Source: Nectonema munidae (lineage: Eukaryota; Nematomorpha; Nectonematoida; Nectonematidae). From it: a stretch of DNA of 64,000 nucleotides. Below the pieces are notes generated by a model. The model was not told the origin of the DNA and did no database searches. It saw nothing but the letters and a program-made list of their open reading frames with translations. The DNA lies in contig JAUIRK010001018.1 of NCBI GenBank assembly GCA_030549495.1, positions 262,501 to 326,500 of the forward strand. Reading direction: 5' to 3'. Both the position numbers and the translations under genes were made by a program. Positions 46,800 to 59,809 of the stretch are shown piece by piece (the stretch's first letter is position 1; each line of letters opens with the position of its first letter).

Positions 46800-48235
46800 A
46801 TATCATGATTTCAGCAATCAACGTAATAATAAATTCTGCCTATTCTGTATCATTGTTAGAAGTCTTAGGAAAAATTTCAGCGATTCACTAAATTTTGTTA
46901 ATGATATTGGCCCTTCTGACACCATTGACATTTTGGGTGACTGAGATTTGGAATACCATTTTTAACTGTGACTTGGATGGGCTTAACTTCAAGAATCAAG
47001 GGGGCAGCGTTGGTATTTATATTAATAAAAAGTTTAGTTTTCAAATTAATGACAAATTTAATGTAAATTTTCTAAATTTTGAATATATATGCTGATTGAA
47101 ATTTTTCATCCTATAAAAATTGGTATATCAAGAAATAACTCTCACCTTACAGAGACGTTACTTTAATATTAACTTTGGTATTGATAATATTGGTGGTAGA
47201 AATAGTTTTATCAACAAAATACACGAAATGGGCCTTGTACCAACCATTAAGCTATGTCCTGTTACAACTCTGCTACAATTAATCGATAACATTATAGCCC
47301 CAATATCTCATTTACAAGGGTTTTCCGGTATAGTAAAATTCGATATATCTGATCATTTTCCATGTTTTCTCTGTCTCACAAATTTTTTTGATCTCATTTA
47401 AAATCTATTCCTAATGATAAAAGAAACTTCAGGAGTCTATAGTCAAATTCATTTTTCTACATTCTACCAAATTTTATTCAAAGAAAGTTGGGATCTTGGC
47501 TCTCTTTACTATTTAGACGTTAACAACTTTTGTTCACTTTTAATGCAAAAAATTGAAAAACTTACTTAGCATCTGTAAACATTTTTATAAGCTTTCTTTA
47601 CTTATTAAATTTAACAAAAAGAAGATGTTTAAAAAATGCCTTTTAGCTAAAAATGAATATAATAGAAGAGAATATAAAAATATGAGAAACATATATAATA
47701 TAATGATAAGATTTCAAAAAACGTATACTATAGTATCTTCTTTCAAAAAAACCAAAATAGCATTAAAAAGACTTGGAACGTTATAAATGAAATTTCAGCT
47801 AAGCCCAAAAAGAATAACACTGTTTATATTCACGCGGATGAATTTTCTAATGACTTTTTTAGTTCTTACAGTTATAATGATGACGTTTTTTCATACGATG
47901 AATATATATCAGGCAACAAAATAGGTAAAATTGCCGTTCCCTTTATTTTGAATAATCTACTTCACCTATTCAATAAAATTTACAATGATGAAACAGAAAT
48001 TAACAAACATAATCGCTGTGTATAAATCGGTAACAAAGCTGAACCTAGTAATTATCCTCCCATATCAATTCAACCTCTTTACGACAAATTCTTAGAAAAA
48101 AATTATATTCACTAGGATGAAGATTTTTATTTCTAAATATAATTTATTGAATAGTAATCAATTCGGTTTTATATCAAATACATCCACACAAGATGATATT
48201 GACGCTGTTCTTAGCGATATGAAGGCAGCGTAAGA
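46800..48235 (+). mobile_element. LINE remnant (endonuclease and early RT)
   Basis: From about 46855 a plus-strand frame reads VRSLRKNFSDSLNFVNDIG, then TIDILGVTEIWN and GGSVGIYINKKFSF, the start of an APE-type endonuclease. Later pieces at 48030-48220 resemble the RT opening (EPSNYPPISIQPL, NQFGFIS). Many stops separate them. An acidic stretch at 46135-46260 (DDDDDFKDKFINAFTDVV) may be an ORF1 relic. The 3' part is lost at the low-complexity block starting at 48240. Confidence 0.7.
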
Positions 48236-48239
48236 ACGC

Positions 48240-49390
48240 AAGTGCCCCCCTTTTTTTTATTTAAAAAAAACCTTTCTTTTGTTTTTTAATAAATCCCTTT
48301 TTTTTTAATTAAAGAAGATTGGTGTTTATTTTAAGGGGTTTTTTTTTATTTTAAATTTTTTTCCCGCTTGGTTTTTTGTCGGCCTTTTTTTTCTCCACCT
48401 CTTTGTTAAATATATATTTAAATCTTTTCTTGTTTGTTGTTGTTTTTTTTTTCTTTCACTTACAAATTTTTTTATTTAAAGAAAGATTTCATAAAATTGT
48501 TTTTTTTTTTTAAAAAAGTTAAATCCAGAAGACCCCACCACCCCTTCCTTCATTATAAAAAAAAAAAAAACATTATATATTATTTGTTTTGGGTGGTTTG
48601 TAGCATAAAAAATTATTCATCCCTCTCTTAATATTTTAGGAGAAGTTGTGTTTTATTATTTTTGTGGTGTTCTCTCCCCTATTCACATCCACTAAAAGAT
48701 TATTGATGATGAATTCATGTTTTTTTTTTTATTTATTATAATAAATTCCAACCCACAATTAAACTCCTCCCTTCCCCCCCTCCCCTTATTTTAAAATAAA
48801 TTAATTTAATTTAATTTTGTTTTCGCATAACAAACCACAATATATATAAATAAAATATACCCCTAAGATATTAGTTCTAAATTTAATGTAAAAACACAAA
48901 CCAAAAAAAAAAAAAAAAAGAGGTTGTGTTCTTCTCGCGCCCCACACTACCACTCCCCTCTCCTCTTTTTTTACATAAAAATCAATTCCCCCCCCTTCCT
49001 TTAAATTATATTATTTATATACTAATTTCCTACCCCCAACTACGCACAGCACCTCACCCTCATTTAACTATCTTTTTTTAATCCAAATAAAAAACACCAC
49101 CACTCCCCCTCCCTCTCTCCCCCTTTTCTCCCTCTTTTTTTTATTTTTTAAATTTTCCTCCACGCCGCCCCCCCACCCCAGATATCCCGAGACAAAGAAA
49201 TGAAGAAGTAAGGAAAGACGCCACAAGATGCCACCCCTGGCTTGCCTGAGGGGGTGGAGAAGGGGTCTAGGCGAGGCCAATAATTAAGCTATAAAAAAAC
49301 TCCCCACCACCCCCCCTCCTTCTATTCCTCCTATTTCTCCTCCCCCTCCCCCTCCCCCCACATTTTAAAAAAAAAAAAAAATAAATGGTA
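48240..49390. other. Homopolymer-rich low-complexity block
   Basis: Runs of T, A and C dominate (CCCCCCCTT, TTTTTTTTT, CCCACCCC), with no coding pattern, no inverted ends and no repeat unit. It separates two retroelement relics. It could be degenerate sequence or poorly resolved assembly. Glycine- or proline-rich frames here are not genes. Confidence 0.6.
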
Positions 49391-51690
49391 ATTTTTGCCT
49401 CGCATAACAGGTACTCTCCTTCTGTCTTAGCGAGCAAAAGGATTGATGCCTTTCTCACTGCCGTACCTCCGCAATCACGAAACGCTAAAGATAACTTGAT
49501 TGCTGCCTTGTTCAATCTGATTAACAGGAATCTATGTAAGTTTGATTCAGCTGACTTGGTCAAGTTCAATAGTTTAGTCGAAACAGCCTGCTTAGCTACC
49601 CAATGCTCCTGGGAGCAGGCTGCCCGACAGATGAATGTCTCATACCTGTCCCTGACACCCATTTGTGGGTTTGGTTTTGGAACCCAACCAATCCCCAAAA
49701 AAAAAAAAGGGGCGGGGCGGGCGCCCCCGCGGCGCGGCAAGAAAGAGTAAAGCTTTCTTGCTTTCCCTGCCTAGGCCCTCAGCTCCTAGGCAGAAGGGAG
49801 GCATACTGCCCTCTGCCTCCAGTACATCACTGGATGTATCTCGCTTCACAACCACAGACTCTACGTCTGGGGGAATCAGCGGCAGTCACACATTGCCACT
49901 GCGGATGCATTCTCGGCAATCCTTGAGGACGTTTTTCCATTAGGCATCCCTGAAGTGAAAGCCTTACCTTCATCCCACTCAGTAATCAAAGAGCAAGTCT
50001 TAACCCAACAAGATTTCATAACACATATAAAAGATCATCCCAACCTCCCTCTTTTGGGAGAGAAATTCCTACTCACTCTACAATACTGGGAAAAGAAATC
50101 TTCTTATTCGCCCACAGTTTGGCGCAACATCTTTACTCAAGTCCTTTCAGAGGAACCTGAACAACCAGAAGACCTACCCGTCGACGAACCCTTTGATGAA
50201 ACGGATATCTTAGAGGATCAAGAATGTGATGTTTCCCCGATCTCATTCCATCCTACCCATGACAACGATCACAAACATAATGTAATTCATGAAATAGAAT
50301 TGAAGAATGCAAAATTCAATGGAGCGGCTACCCTATTTAAGGCGCCGCATGACATAAAGAACACGAAAGCATGGCTCATTCTGAAGTATGGCTACAAACT
50401 CGTCATAATCAACAGTGAAAAATTTGGACGGTTCTCAAGATTTATACAGCCAGTGTACAAAGTAAAAGCCTTCATCGATAAAAAAAAGTCTTACCTCCCT
50501 TATTACAATTAAATGTAATCTCTCGTGTAAAGAAAGCCCAGGTGATTTCCCCAGTTTTTATTATTCCAAAAAAGAATAATTTCGTCAGGTTCATTCAAAA
50601 TTTGGGATTCACGACAAAGTTATTTAAAGCTGAGGAGATCACCCTGGAAGCTCCCTTCACCTTACTATACATTCCAGAGAAGTACAATTACGCTTGCAAC
50701 TTCGACCTACAAAACGCCTTCTACGGCATCAGATTCACAAATCCTGGCGCAGAATTTTCGGTTTTCAAGTATTCAAAAAACGTTATACGTTTAACCGATT
50801 GCCTATGGGAGTCAATTGTGCGCTAGGAGTTCTGCAATTCATTCTCAAAAAGCTACTCGCTACCTTCTCAAACAGGTTTCAAGAAATGGACTTCCAAATT
50901 AAAACGTACATTGACGACATCTTACTACTCGGTACAAATTTTGAGGACACCTTTTTTCTGTCACGAAGCCTAATGGCCTTCTTAAGGATGAATGCAACGT
51001 GCTAATAAATGAAGATAAGTCAACACTCTTTCCTCAAAAATCAATCAAATACCTCGGAGTCATCCTTGATCTTGAAGAAAAATCCCTAAACCTAACGGAC
51101 AAAACCATGGAAAAATGTTACCAAGCACTATACATATTAGCAAGCTTCGCATCAACTCCTGATCCTTCGCGAAAGATTCTCGAATCAAGCCTAGGGTAAC
51201 TTAACTACTACTTAGCCACTATCCACAGCTTAACGAGGAAAGTAAGACCTTTATTCAACATACTCCAAAATAAAGCCATTCCCTTCACTTCGCTCATCAA
51301 GCTTTGGAACGACGTGGCGCGGAAAAGAGAATTCATTCAAATCCCGGATAGACGCCACCCCGCTAGCAATCGGAATATCAACTCAAAGCTGCAATTTCTG
51401 CATCCCATTCATCAAGCAACTGCACATTGACCTGGCTGAACTACTAGCCATTACGATTGCAACCACGTATGCAGACTCATCTACAACAATCTTCTCGGAC
51501 AACACCGCTGCCATTGCAGCCTGGAAAAAAGAAGGCTCTGCAACAAACAGACTACACCAACTGCTAGAGGCCTTAGAAGAAAAGAATTCCATCAAGTACC
51601 TCCTTAGATGCAAGAAACTTTTCTATGTACCTACGGAGGAAAATCCAGAGGACAAGCCGTCCAGATGCTCGGAAAGAATACCATTGCCAA
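49385..51690 (+). mobile_element. DIRS-like retroelement fossil, broken
   Basis: Fossil retroelement of the reverse-transcribing LTR-kin type. Parts in order are a possible gag-like region (about 49400-49900), reverse transcriptase (about 50500-51200, with a YIDDIL-type catalytic box) and RNase H (about 51400-51600, with a FSDNTAAI-type box). No terminal repeats and no tyrosine recombinase were recognised. It is broken, with several breaks. The RT and RNase H style favours DIRS over Gypsy or Copia, but this is a motif-level judgement. Codon use and GC are clearly higher than in the flanks. Age is unknown, probably moderate since motifs are still legible. Confidence 0.55.
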
Positions 51691-51699
51691 CATAAGGCT

Positions 51700-54068
51700 G
51701 CGCACAGCATCAGAAATTCATTATTCTCTATTTAGCAAATTAAAGTACACCTCCCACCCACCCTCCCTAGATGGAAAGATTAGTATGGATATCATTGTGT
51801 TTTCTTTAATTTTATGCATTTTATGGATTTTCGAATTGTGTGTGTTTTCTTGTTATAAATTTAAAATTTTGTTTTTTATTTTTTTAATAAATAAATAAAT
51901 AAATAAAAGAGATCTTAAAAAAAATTTTTTGCCTCTTTTATTGCTTACCAACAACTTGAGAAATAATGATAATATGTTTGTGAAACACTGCCAAATGCTG
52001 ATATACTAAATAGCTTTCTCTCTAAAGCCATTTTAATATTTGGAATTGTTTACTTTTGCATATAAGATATTTACAAAATATAAAATTCTTCAAAAAAAAC
52101 TTAAAACACACTTATGTGAATTAGATTAGCTGATAAATTTCCGTTTCATATATATTACATGTTTTAATGATGTAATATTAATATTTTTTGTATATGAACA
52201 TTTATGCATGTGTTCTTGAATGATTTATCGTTCTTATTCATCAGTTCCTATTATTTGTTGGAACTTTTGCTTTTCATTTTTTGTTTAGATCCAATCCAGC
52301 CATGCATGGTTCATTTGATCTCAGTCCTACTCTTAAACTTTATTTAAATTCTGCGATTCTCCCTATTGTAATTTCAAGGTGCTCTATCTTTGTTTGTTCA
52401 TCAATATTTTTAATTTTTGTAATTTTTTTACAATTTATTCATCACTGCGATCATCACTTAGCTTTGTAAAAAGTATATACTTAAATTATTATTGTCCTCA
52501 TTTATTTAATTTAACAAATTTATAAGCTTATAATGTTTACAGATTTAAACATATTGTTTTGTTCTTGTTCAAAATAATCGATACTTCAAAATAGACAAAC
52601 ACTTATTTTAGAGGATACTAACTACACCATCTCATCCTCATTTGAACATGAGTAACATCAAGCTCATATTTTAACCACCAAAGACTACACCAGTATTGAA
52701 GCCTTTGGATCAGAATTATGTTTTGAACAAGTTGGATGATGATAGTACCCTAAATCGTTCAGTTGTGTTAGGCAAAATGAGTCAACTCGATGCAATATTT
52801 TTAGCTAGATAAAGAATAAAAACAAAATTAACACTGATGAGTATTTACGAAAGGTAACTTTGTTCTCAAAATGAAATTGGTTTCAACTTTCTTCCATATA
52901 AAAGCCCAAGACTCGATCCAAATCCGATATATCAGTTAAGAAATGGGTACTTTTTCTTCGTAAGTTTTGGGCTGAAGATGATAAGCTGAGAGAGGAACAA
53001 AAAAGTTTTCGAGGGAGGCGATGAGATGAATTAAATGCGTTCCACTGGAAAACTAAAATGTAAAAATATTAAATTCATTCGTTGAAGAATATTATTGACT
53101 TTTTTTCTTTTTTTTTTATATTAAAAATAATATATAATTTATAATATTAAATTCATTGGTTGAAGAATATTATTGACTTTGAAATTCAACGATATTAGAT
53201 AGCACACAAGTAATGCAATTGTGACTTCCCAACGGTAGCGTTGCCCTAATGCAGGATTGGAAAAAAATCTACTATTCTCAAGAATAACGCGGATTTTAAA
53301 TTTTCAGGGCAAAACAAAAGTTTACCAAAACTTTGTAAAATATTTCATTTCACAAGGAAATCATCAACGGTTTATTAGATCTAATCTTTAGAATACACAC
53401 TTGTTATAAAAAATAGTTGCTTAATTAAAAAAAAATTTTTTTTAATTTATATTCAAAAAATGAGGGGTCTTCACAAAATTTGTATATTTTTAAGTGGAAA
53501 AGCCATACCTTGTGATTCGCCAGATGTGAGCAAATATAGGAAGTGTTTGCTCCAGATTTGTAATGAATGACAAACGGAATAGATAGCAAACTGAATTCTC
53601 ACTTGTTAAATCATTTAGAAATTAAAGGATTTTAATTGGTTCTTTTTTGATATGAAGAAAAACATTGTGCTGACATTTTTTAAACTTCTTTCTTAAATTT
53701 AAGAGATTTCTCAAATCCCATGCATTACCTTTTTATGCGAAGGTGAATTTTTTAAAAGAAATAAAAAGATCATTTTTATGTTTTAACCTTTTGGGGACAC
53801 AAGTATGACACCGGTGTAGCATGAAATGAATTAGTCTTAAAATTTCTGGTCTTCAAAGGGTTAATCAAATTTTTTTGAAAACGGAAAAAATTACGGCTTT
53901 TTATTGGAATCGTCTGAGTTGGGTGAATTGCCTACCCTCGCTATACTTGCTGAATGATTTAGTGGGGAAATGTAATGTTATTATAAAATTTAAAATGAAT
54001 ATCAAAGTGTTAGTAAATCAAACTCCTCGATAATCTCTCTCTCTCTCTCTAATCTGCAAAGTAGTTCG
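51700..54068. other. No confident gene
   Basis: Begins with an A/T tail (AATAAATAAATAAATAAA near 51886). The open frame 52281-52469 has no motif. I looked here for the next parvin exon on the minus strand and did not find it. Confidence 0.4.
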
Positions 54069-54345
54069 TTTAACTCTTTCATGCCGATAGGTCAGTAATG
54101 CATAGTTCCTTCAAGTGCCGAAAAGTCCATTTAATTTGATTATCTGATATGCCGAAGCAAAAATATTTCGTTTTATTTAATGAAAGTGATATATCAAAGT
54201 TTACACACTACTAATAAACGAAATTTGGGTACAATAAAAAAAAATGTTTTTTCGTTTTTAAAAAAAATGCCGTACCATATATGGGACGTTCGTACACCCC
54301 AAAAAATTCTGTAAAAGCAAAACACAATTTTATTAAAACATTTTT

Positions 54346-56107
54346 TTAAATTTTAGTATGGTAAGCGATAAAGCATTTCACATGAACTCCAACATTGCAT
54401 TTGATGCATTTTGTGGGAGTTTTAGAATGACAATGTCGACATTTCAATCTTTTATTGTCTTCAATCGGAGTGACCAAGTGTCCAGTCTTGTCGAATCTTG
54501 TGATGTCTGCAGGATTGGGACTTGCGAGAGCCTTGGATGATTGAGGATAAACTCCATAGGTTTTTAATAAACTTTGGGCCACCATTCTGCGGTAAAAAAG
54601 TTGATCTTTTTTTTCAGGGTTCGGGGTCAACCTGTACACAAGCCAAGCTTGTATGATCAATGTATCAAAAAGATGCATTACAATAGGCATATACCATTTT
54701 TTTCCTCTTAAACAACTTTTATAAATCATGAGATTTTGGTCCATTCTGTCTACATGCCCCATCTCTCGATTATAAACATTTAAAAGCTTTGGCTGATTTA
54801 TTTTTATCCTACTTTTTAATGTACGCGAGTATCGTGAAATTTTATTTAGTGGCTCTACCCCATACTTGTTAGATCCACAAATCACAACCCGATTATCAAA
54901 CCACTCACAAACGTTAAAAGAACAGGAATTGTATGCCGTAAAACTCCCTCTGGGATCTTTTTTAAAATCTTTTTCACTTTTTTTAGGAAAATTGAGCAGC
55001 CTGTTCTTTTTTATGGTAGCCGTCATGGTCTGTTTTTTTTTCTTTAATCATTTGAAACAAGTTCAAGGTTGAAAAATAATTATCCATGACATAATGGTAT
55101 GAGTTGATGATCTTGTTGTTGTTTTTCTCAACAAAGTTGAGTACTACAGATTCCCCTAAAGTTAACCCTGTACTTCTTTTTTCCGATTTACCTTGATAAA
55201 GATCAAAGTTCACTAAATACCCAGATTGAATGCAATCTGACCATTGCTTATACCCAAACCTTTGAGGCTTTCCTTTGATGAACTGTTTCAGATGTTGACG
55301 ACCATAATACGGTATCATCGTTTCATCTATAGCATGAAACTCTGCTACAGGAGCATTTGAAGAAAAAATTTGGTTTAGTTTGTCAACAAGAGGCCGTATT
55401 TTGGTGAACTTATCACTTGAGTCAAGTTGATTGTTGTCTGAAAAATGTAAGTACTTTTTTATTTCATCAAACCTATCTCTCCTCATTGCCGACGATACAA
55501 TTTTCACATCACAATCCTCACTTTTGTTCCAATACATGCGATATTTAGGTAATTTATGGTAGCCCATTAGAGTGAAAATACCAAAAAAAACTTTAAATTC
55601 ATCATTACTCAAGTTCAAATTAAAGTTGTTTTGCGAAGCATAATTGTTTGTAAATGAAACAATCATGTTAATGAGAGTTTCAGTCAAAAATAGATTAAAA
55701 ACATCCATCAAATTCAAGTTAGCGTTATCATAGTAACTTGGGTGAAGAGCTTCTTTGAATTCATTTCCATGAAAATTAACACAACCACTGTTCCAATGAA
55801 AAGACTTTTTTCTTTTAACTGGTCCGATTTGATTACTAGTTTGTCTATCATCATCATTAATATCATCATCATCATCATCATCATCGTGAATCACACATCT
55901 TGAAACCAAAGTTCCTTCAGCCAGCAATTGATTTCCAGTCAAATTGTCTATATCGCCGATGTCTTCGTCTCCTGAATCTTCATCTGTAACCACATCGGTA
56001 CAATTTATGGGCGGTTGAATAAAAATTTGGGAGTCAGTTATCTTTTCTGTATCAATAAACTCCAACAAATTATTTAAAGTATCATTCTTAAAAATGTGAG
56101 AATGCAC
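54346..56107 (-). pseudogene. piggyBac transposase with one apparent frameshift
   Basis: Two overlapping minus-strand frames, 56107-54983 (374 aa) and 55026-54346 (226 aa), together cover about 580 residues, the family's usual size. In order: an acidic N-terminus with an Asp run, DDE-type core with first Asp in AIDETMIPYYGRQHLKQF, second in YHYVMDNYFSTLN, third in MGHVDRMDQNLMIY, and a C-terminal cysteine/histidine domain (CRHCHSKTPTKCIKC, VHVKCF). The frame change falls at a run of A (plus-strand T-run, 55027-55034), so it may be a real lesion or a sequencing slip. It would cut at TTAA. Confidence 0.88.
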
Positions 56108-56386
56108 AATATATTTTGAAATAAAAGTTTGCTTTCACAAAACAATTATTCAATGATAAAAAAAAGTAAAATTAAACATCTCATACTTCATACTAAGATT
56201 TATTTATCAAAAATATGCAGAATGTAGTAAATAAGTTTTCCTCCAGCATTCTTCTCAGGGTCTCTTTGATATATAAAGCTCAGAATAAAAGTCAAAAGAC
56301 TATAGAACGCAATAGCGTCCACATTAGAAACTCTTGGTAATTCAATATCCACATCCCAATTCGAGAATGTGAAATAAATAAAACCC

Positions 56387-56508
56387 GAATTCTCCAACAT
56401 TAAAACTCAATTTTTTATTCAAAATAATAAAAAATTCAAAGTATCCCGAATTTTCCAACATTAAAACTCAATTTTTTATTCAAAATAATAAAAAATTCAA
56501 AGTATCAA
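56387..56508. repeat. Two-copy tandem repeat of about 62 bp
   Basis: The unit CCCGAATT[CT]TCCAACATTA... through ATAATAAAAAATTCAAAGTATC occurs twice head to tail, almost identical. It lies within the piggyBac element, upstream of the transposase. Confidence 0.8.
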
Positions 56509-56704
56509 TGTAACATTTAGAGCTCAGCTAAAAAGTCCAAAGGGCCCGGCCTTTTTGTTTTCACAAATACTCTTTTGTTTATGATAATTTTTATATTTTG
56601 TACATTTAGCTTATCTATAACCTTTAAATTAATGATTTCTTGTGCATATATGTAACTATAAATATTTTTTATATTGCCCGAAATATTAAAGTTCAGCAAT
56701 TTAC

Positions 56705-57035
56705 TACAAAAAAGCGTGCGTCTTTTCACCCAAAAACACATTCAAAAAACATCATATGTAGCAACAGAAACTATTTAAATCAAATAATCAGTGAAATTCA
56801 ACAAAAAATTACAATTAATCAATTGAGTTTAAAAGTAAAGGATATTAAAAGTTAGTAAAGCCTAAAGCAAGAGTTAGTACATTACATACTAAAATATTAT
56901 GTTCATGATAAAATATATATAAAAAAGAAAAAAACAATTGAATAAAACTACAAATAAACTACTTTAAACTACAAATAAAACTAGTTTTTAGGTGTTTTTT
57001 GAATGTGTTTTTGGGTGAAAAGAAGCGCCTCAAAA
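56705..57035. repeat. Inverted repeat inside piggyBac
   Basis: The left arm, starting near GCGTGCGTCTTTTCACCC, and the right arm, ending near GGGTGAAAAGAAGCGCC, are about 45 bp and mostly complementary, with about 240 bp between. It looks like a nested MITE or fold-back. Confidence 0.6.
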
Positions 57036-57172
57036 AAAGGTTTTCTCTATTTGTTTGAAGCTTTTTCAAAGTTCAATAGTTAATGAACAAAAACTTACTA
57101 TTGTTTAATTGTAAAAAAATTTTTTTTTTACTACATTTCATACAAATAATATGTTTTTGTGAGTGCTCACTG

Positions 57173-57394
57173 CTTATTGGATCTATTAGACCCATGTTTA
57201 CCTGCAACGTAATGCTAAAAGTTTTTAGGTCGTTGCCGAAAAAAAAATAACTTTGACAAAAATATTTTTTGAATGATTTAAATACAAGTAGAATGAGGAG
57301 GCATTTTAAAAGTTTCAAAACTATATATATCATTTATGACAAAAAATCTAAATTTCTCGGGTCTGATAGACCCTTGCCTGATGAGGGTTAAAAT
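57173..57394. mobile_element. Candidate nested piggyBac-type MITE end
   Basis: Reverse-complemented from 57394, the sequence starts TTAACCCTCATCAGGCAAGG and then GTCTATCAGACCC; a related GGATCTATTAGACCC lies near 57180. TTAACCCTCAT-type ends with a GACCC palindrome are usual for short piggyBac elements. The other TTAA end is not identified, so the left limit is nominal. Confidence 0.35.
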
Positions 57395-58592
57395 GAATAA
57401 TTTACTACAAGTTAAACCAGACTCTTCCTAATATTTACAAAAATATGTCAGGTATTAATATTTAAGTCTTTGAATAGACGCTGTTATTCATAAGAAGGAG
57501 AAGGAAAAAGTTTATTTTTCATACTTTTTTAAATAATAGTTTAATAATTGGAAAATGCAATTATTCTGACCTATTAACTAAGTTGATAACTTTTTTATTA
57601 ACTGGTTGGTACAATGAGAATCAGATTTTTAGTCCAAAGCAGAAGAATCATATCCAAATTTATTATAAAAAGCAGATGAACTGAATTTTTCTGTCTATAA
57701 CTTCATTTAGATTTTAAAAATGTTTATGTATTTCGTTATAAGAAAAATAATATCAATTTTTGAAAATAAAATCTGAAAATTTTCCAAATTTGTTCCAAAA
57801 TTCAACAATATTTTGTAAAAAAATATTCTCAAAAACAGAGGTTGTATAAAAAACTTTTTATTGTTTAAAATTTTGCATTAAATTTGGATAAAAAACACAA
57901 ATTAACAAAATTGATTTTGAGCAAAAAAAATCAGTCCTAACGGGTCATATCTGGTACCCAATATTCAAAGTTATTTGAAAAAAGCATGTTTCATGAAAAA
58001 AAAGTATTAGTTTGCTAACGATGTTATTGAAAGTACGTCGAATATATTACACATAAGTTTTACGTCATATATAAAGTAAATAATGAGAAAACTTACCATA
58101 ATTAAAAGAAACACACACGTAAAAAGAAAATGACAGCAAGAACGATCTGGTAAGTTGTGATGTGACGTCAAAATCTTGAATTGCAGCCAGAATATTGATT
58201 ATCCTATTCGTGACATGCATGCATCAACTCGATGTGAAATAATGAAGGTTAGTGGTATTTGTTTACGTTTTTGTAAATAACTAAATTTGACCCGCTCGGC
58301 ACTTACAGTAAAATTTTTGGGGTGACATATATGGCCCTTTCGGCATACAAAGAACTTTATTTACGACCCATATGTGGGACTTTCGGCACAAAAGAGTTAA
58401 AGAAGAATAATGTCGGAAAACGTTTATGAGTTTAGACATTTTACGCAGTACAAATCTCAACTACCTATTACTATTATTAATATTGCAATGATTTGATGCA
58501 ACATCTTCATAACCGACTCTATTAACAAGTTTTGCAAAAGTAAGGTTGTTTAAAAAATAGGCATACATTTTATATAGTGCAAGAAAAATTAC

Positions 58593-58661
58593 GTCTGTAT
58601 CCAGGGAGTGAACTTTTGTGCCAACTTTTTCCAAATGCTTATTGACAAAGGCAAACAAAAA
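58593..58661 (-). CDS. parvin: Parvin, exon encoding start of the second CH domain
   Basis: A 69-nt minus-strand exon between TTTTTTCATAG and GTAATT: FLFAFVNKHLEKVGTKV then HSLDTD, 23 codons, phase 0 to 0. It continues the previous exon as VKK-FLFAFVNKHLEK, matching VKK.LITFVNKHLNKL...V..L.T of parvin CH2. The next exon (expected FADGVYLVLLMGLLEG-like) was not found in 51700-54068 and may lie beyond the left of the searched interval. A complete-looking piggyBac element starts 193 bases further into this intron. Confidence 0.83.
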
Positions 58662-59809
58662 CTATGAAAAAAGAGAGAAAATAATGAATTCTTTTATGAA
58701 GGAAGGCTATGCATAAAAACAGATACAAGATTCCTAATTTATCAATCTTATCGAATCAAACTACGCCTGAAATTTTGAACCAAAATCAGAAATTATTTAT
58801 ATTCTTGTTTTCCGATTTAAATTAGTCACATCTTTTCAGGTTTCAAACTGATTTTCCGTTTAAATTGATAGTTTAATTGTATTTCAAACCAAAGAAATAA
58901 TGTATTTTTGTATGATAATTTTTATCTTTCAAATCAAATTGATCACTATCATTTTGTGTCAAATCGATCGTTTTAAAAACTGTCCAAATAGAATAAACTT
59001 CAAAAAATAGTAAGGCCCAAATTATTATTTTTGGGCGTTTTGGTTTTCGGGCGTTTTGACCCGGTACAAAAATAAGTATTTACAAACTTTTTTCTTTTTT
59101 AAAAAAGTATATATGTCTGTACATCATAGATATTTAAAGGAACAAAATAATTTTAGGTAAAAAAATTTTTTTAATCTTAAAATTTATAAAATAGGTTTTT
59201 TTCCATCATTTAAAGATTTTCTCTGAGAATATTTTAAATAATAATTTTTGCACAATTTGGTTTGAAAAGCGAAAACATTATTAGAAATTTTTTATTAAAA
59301 AATATATAACTAGGAGCTTTTTAAAAATAAGTTATCCCGAAAAATCTGCAAATATTTTTCAGAATTTTAAATAATTTGCAAAAAAATAATTTTGAGCAGG
59401 AAAATTTTGAGGAAAAATACAAAAAAAAACGATTTTTAAATTATTTTCTGAAGCTAAGTAAAACGAATTATTACTGGAGGCCCCATTTTTTTTAGAAAAA
59501 TCTTGCAAACTTTTAAATATTTTTTACGGTAATAAGCCCTGCCGGTATTTTTGGAAAACTGAGAGAATCTTTTATTCAATTCAATTTAATGTTCATTGTA
59601 TAAAGGTAATCTGATTTAGTATATTTATATAACTTGATAGAGCCAAATTTTGACTTAAAATCGCAAAAAAAGTAGGTGAAAACAAAGGAAGACAAAAGTT
59701 AGTATGCTCCCAACCTTAAAAATGTGAGATGACGATGACTACTCCATCATTCCTCCTCCCTCTAAAACGACGGCTTTGTGTGTATCCTTCCATGATTCGT
59801 GTTAGTAAG

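Larger units (their letters stand above)
54069..58400 (-). mobile_element. piggyBac transposon in a parvin intron
   Basis: TTAA stands at both limits (54069-54072 and 58397-58400), and the ends are inverted repeats CTCTTTCATGCCGATAGG and CTCTTTTGTGCCGAAAGT. The minus strand carries the transposase at 56107-54346. At 4.3 kb it is longer than typical, because about 2 kb between transposase and right end holds other repeats, including an inverted pair (56705-56752 and 56990-57035) and a second TTAA-type end at 57391. Confidence 0.88.
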
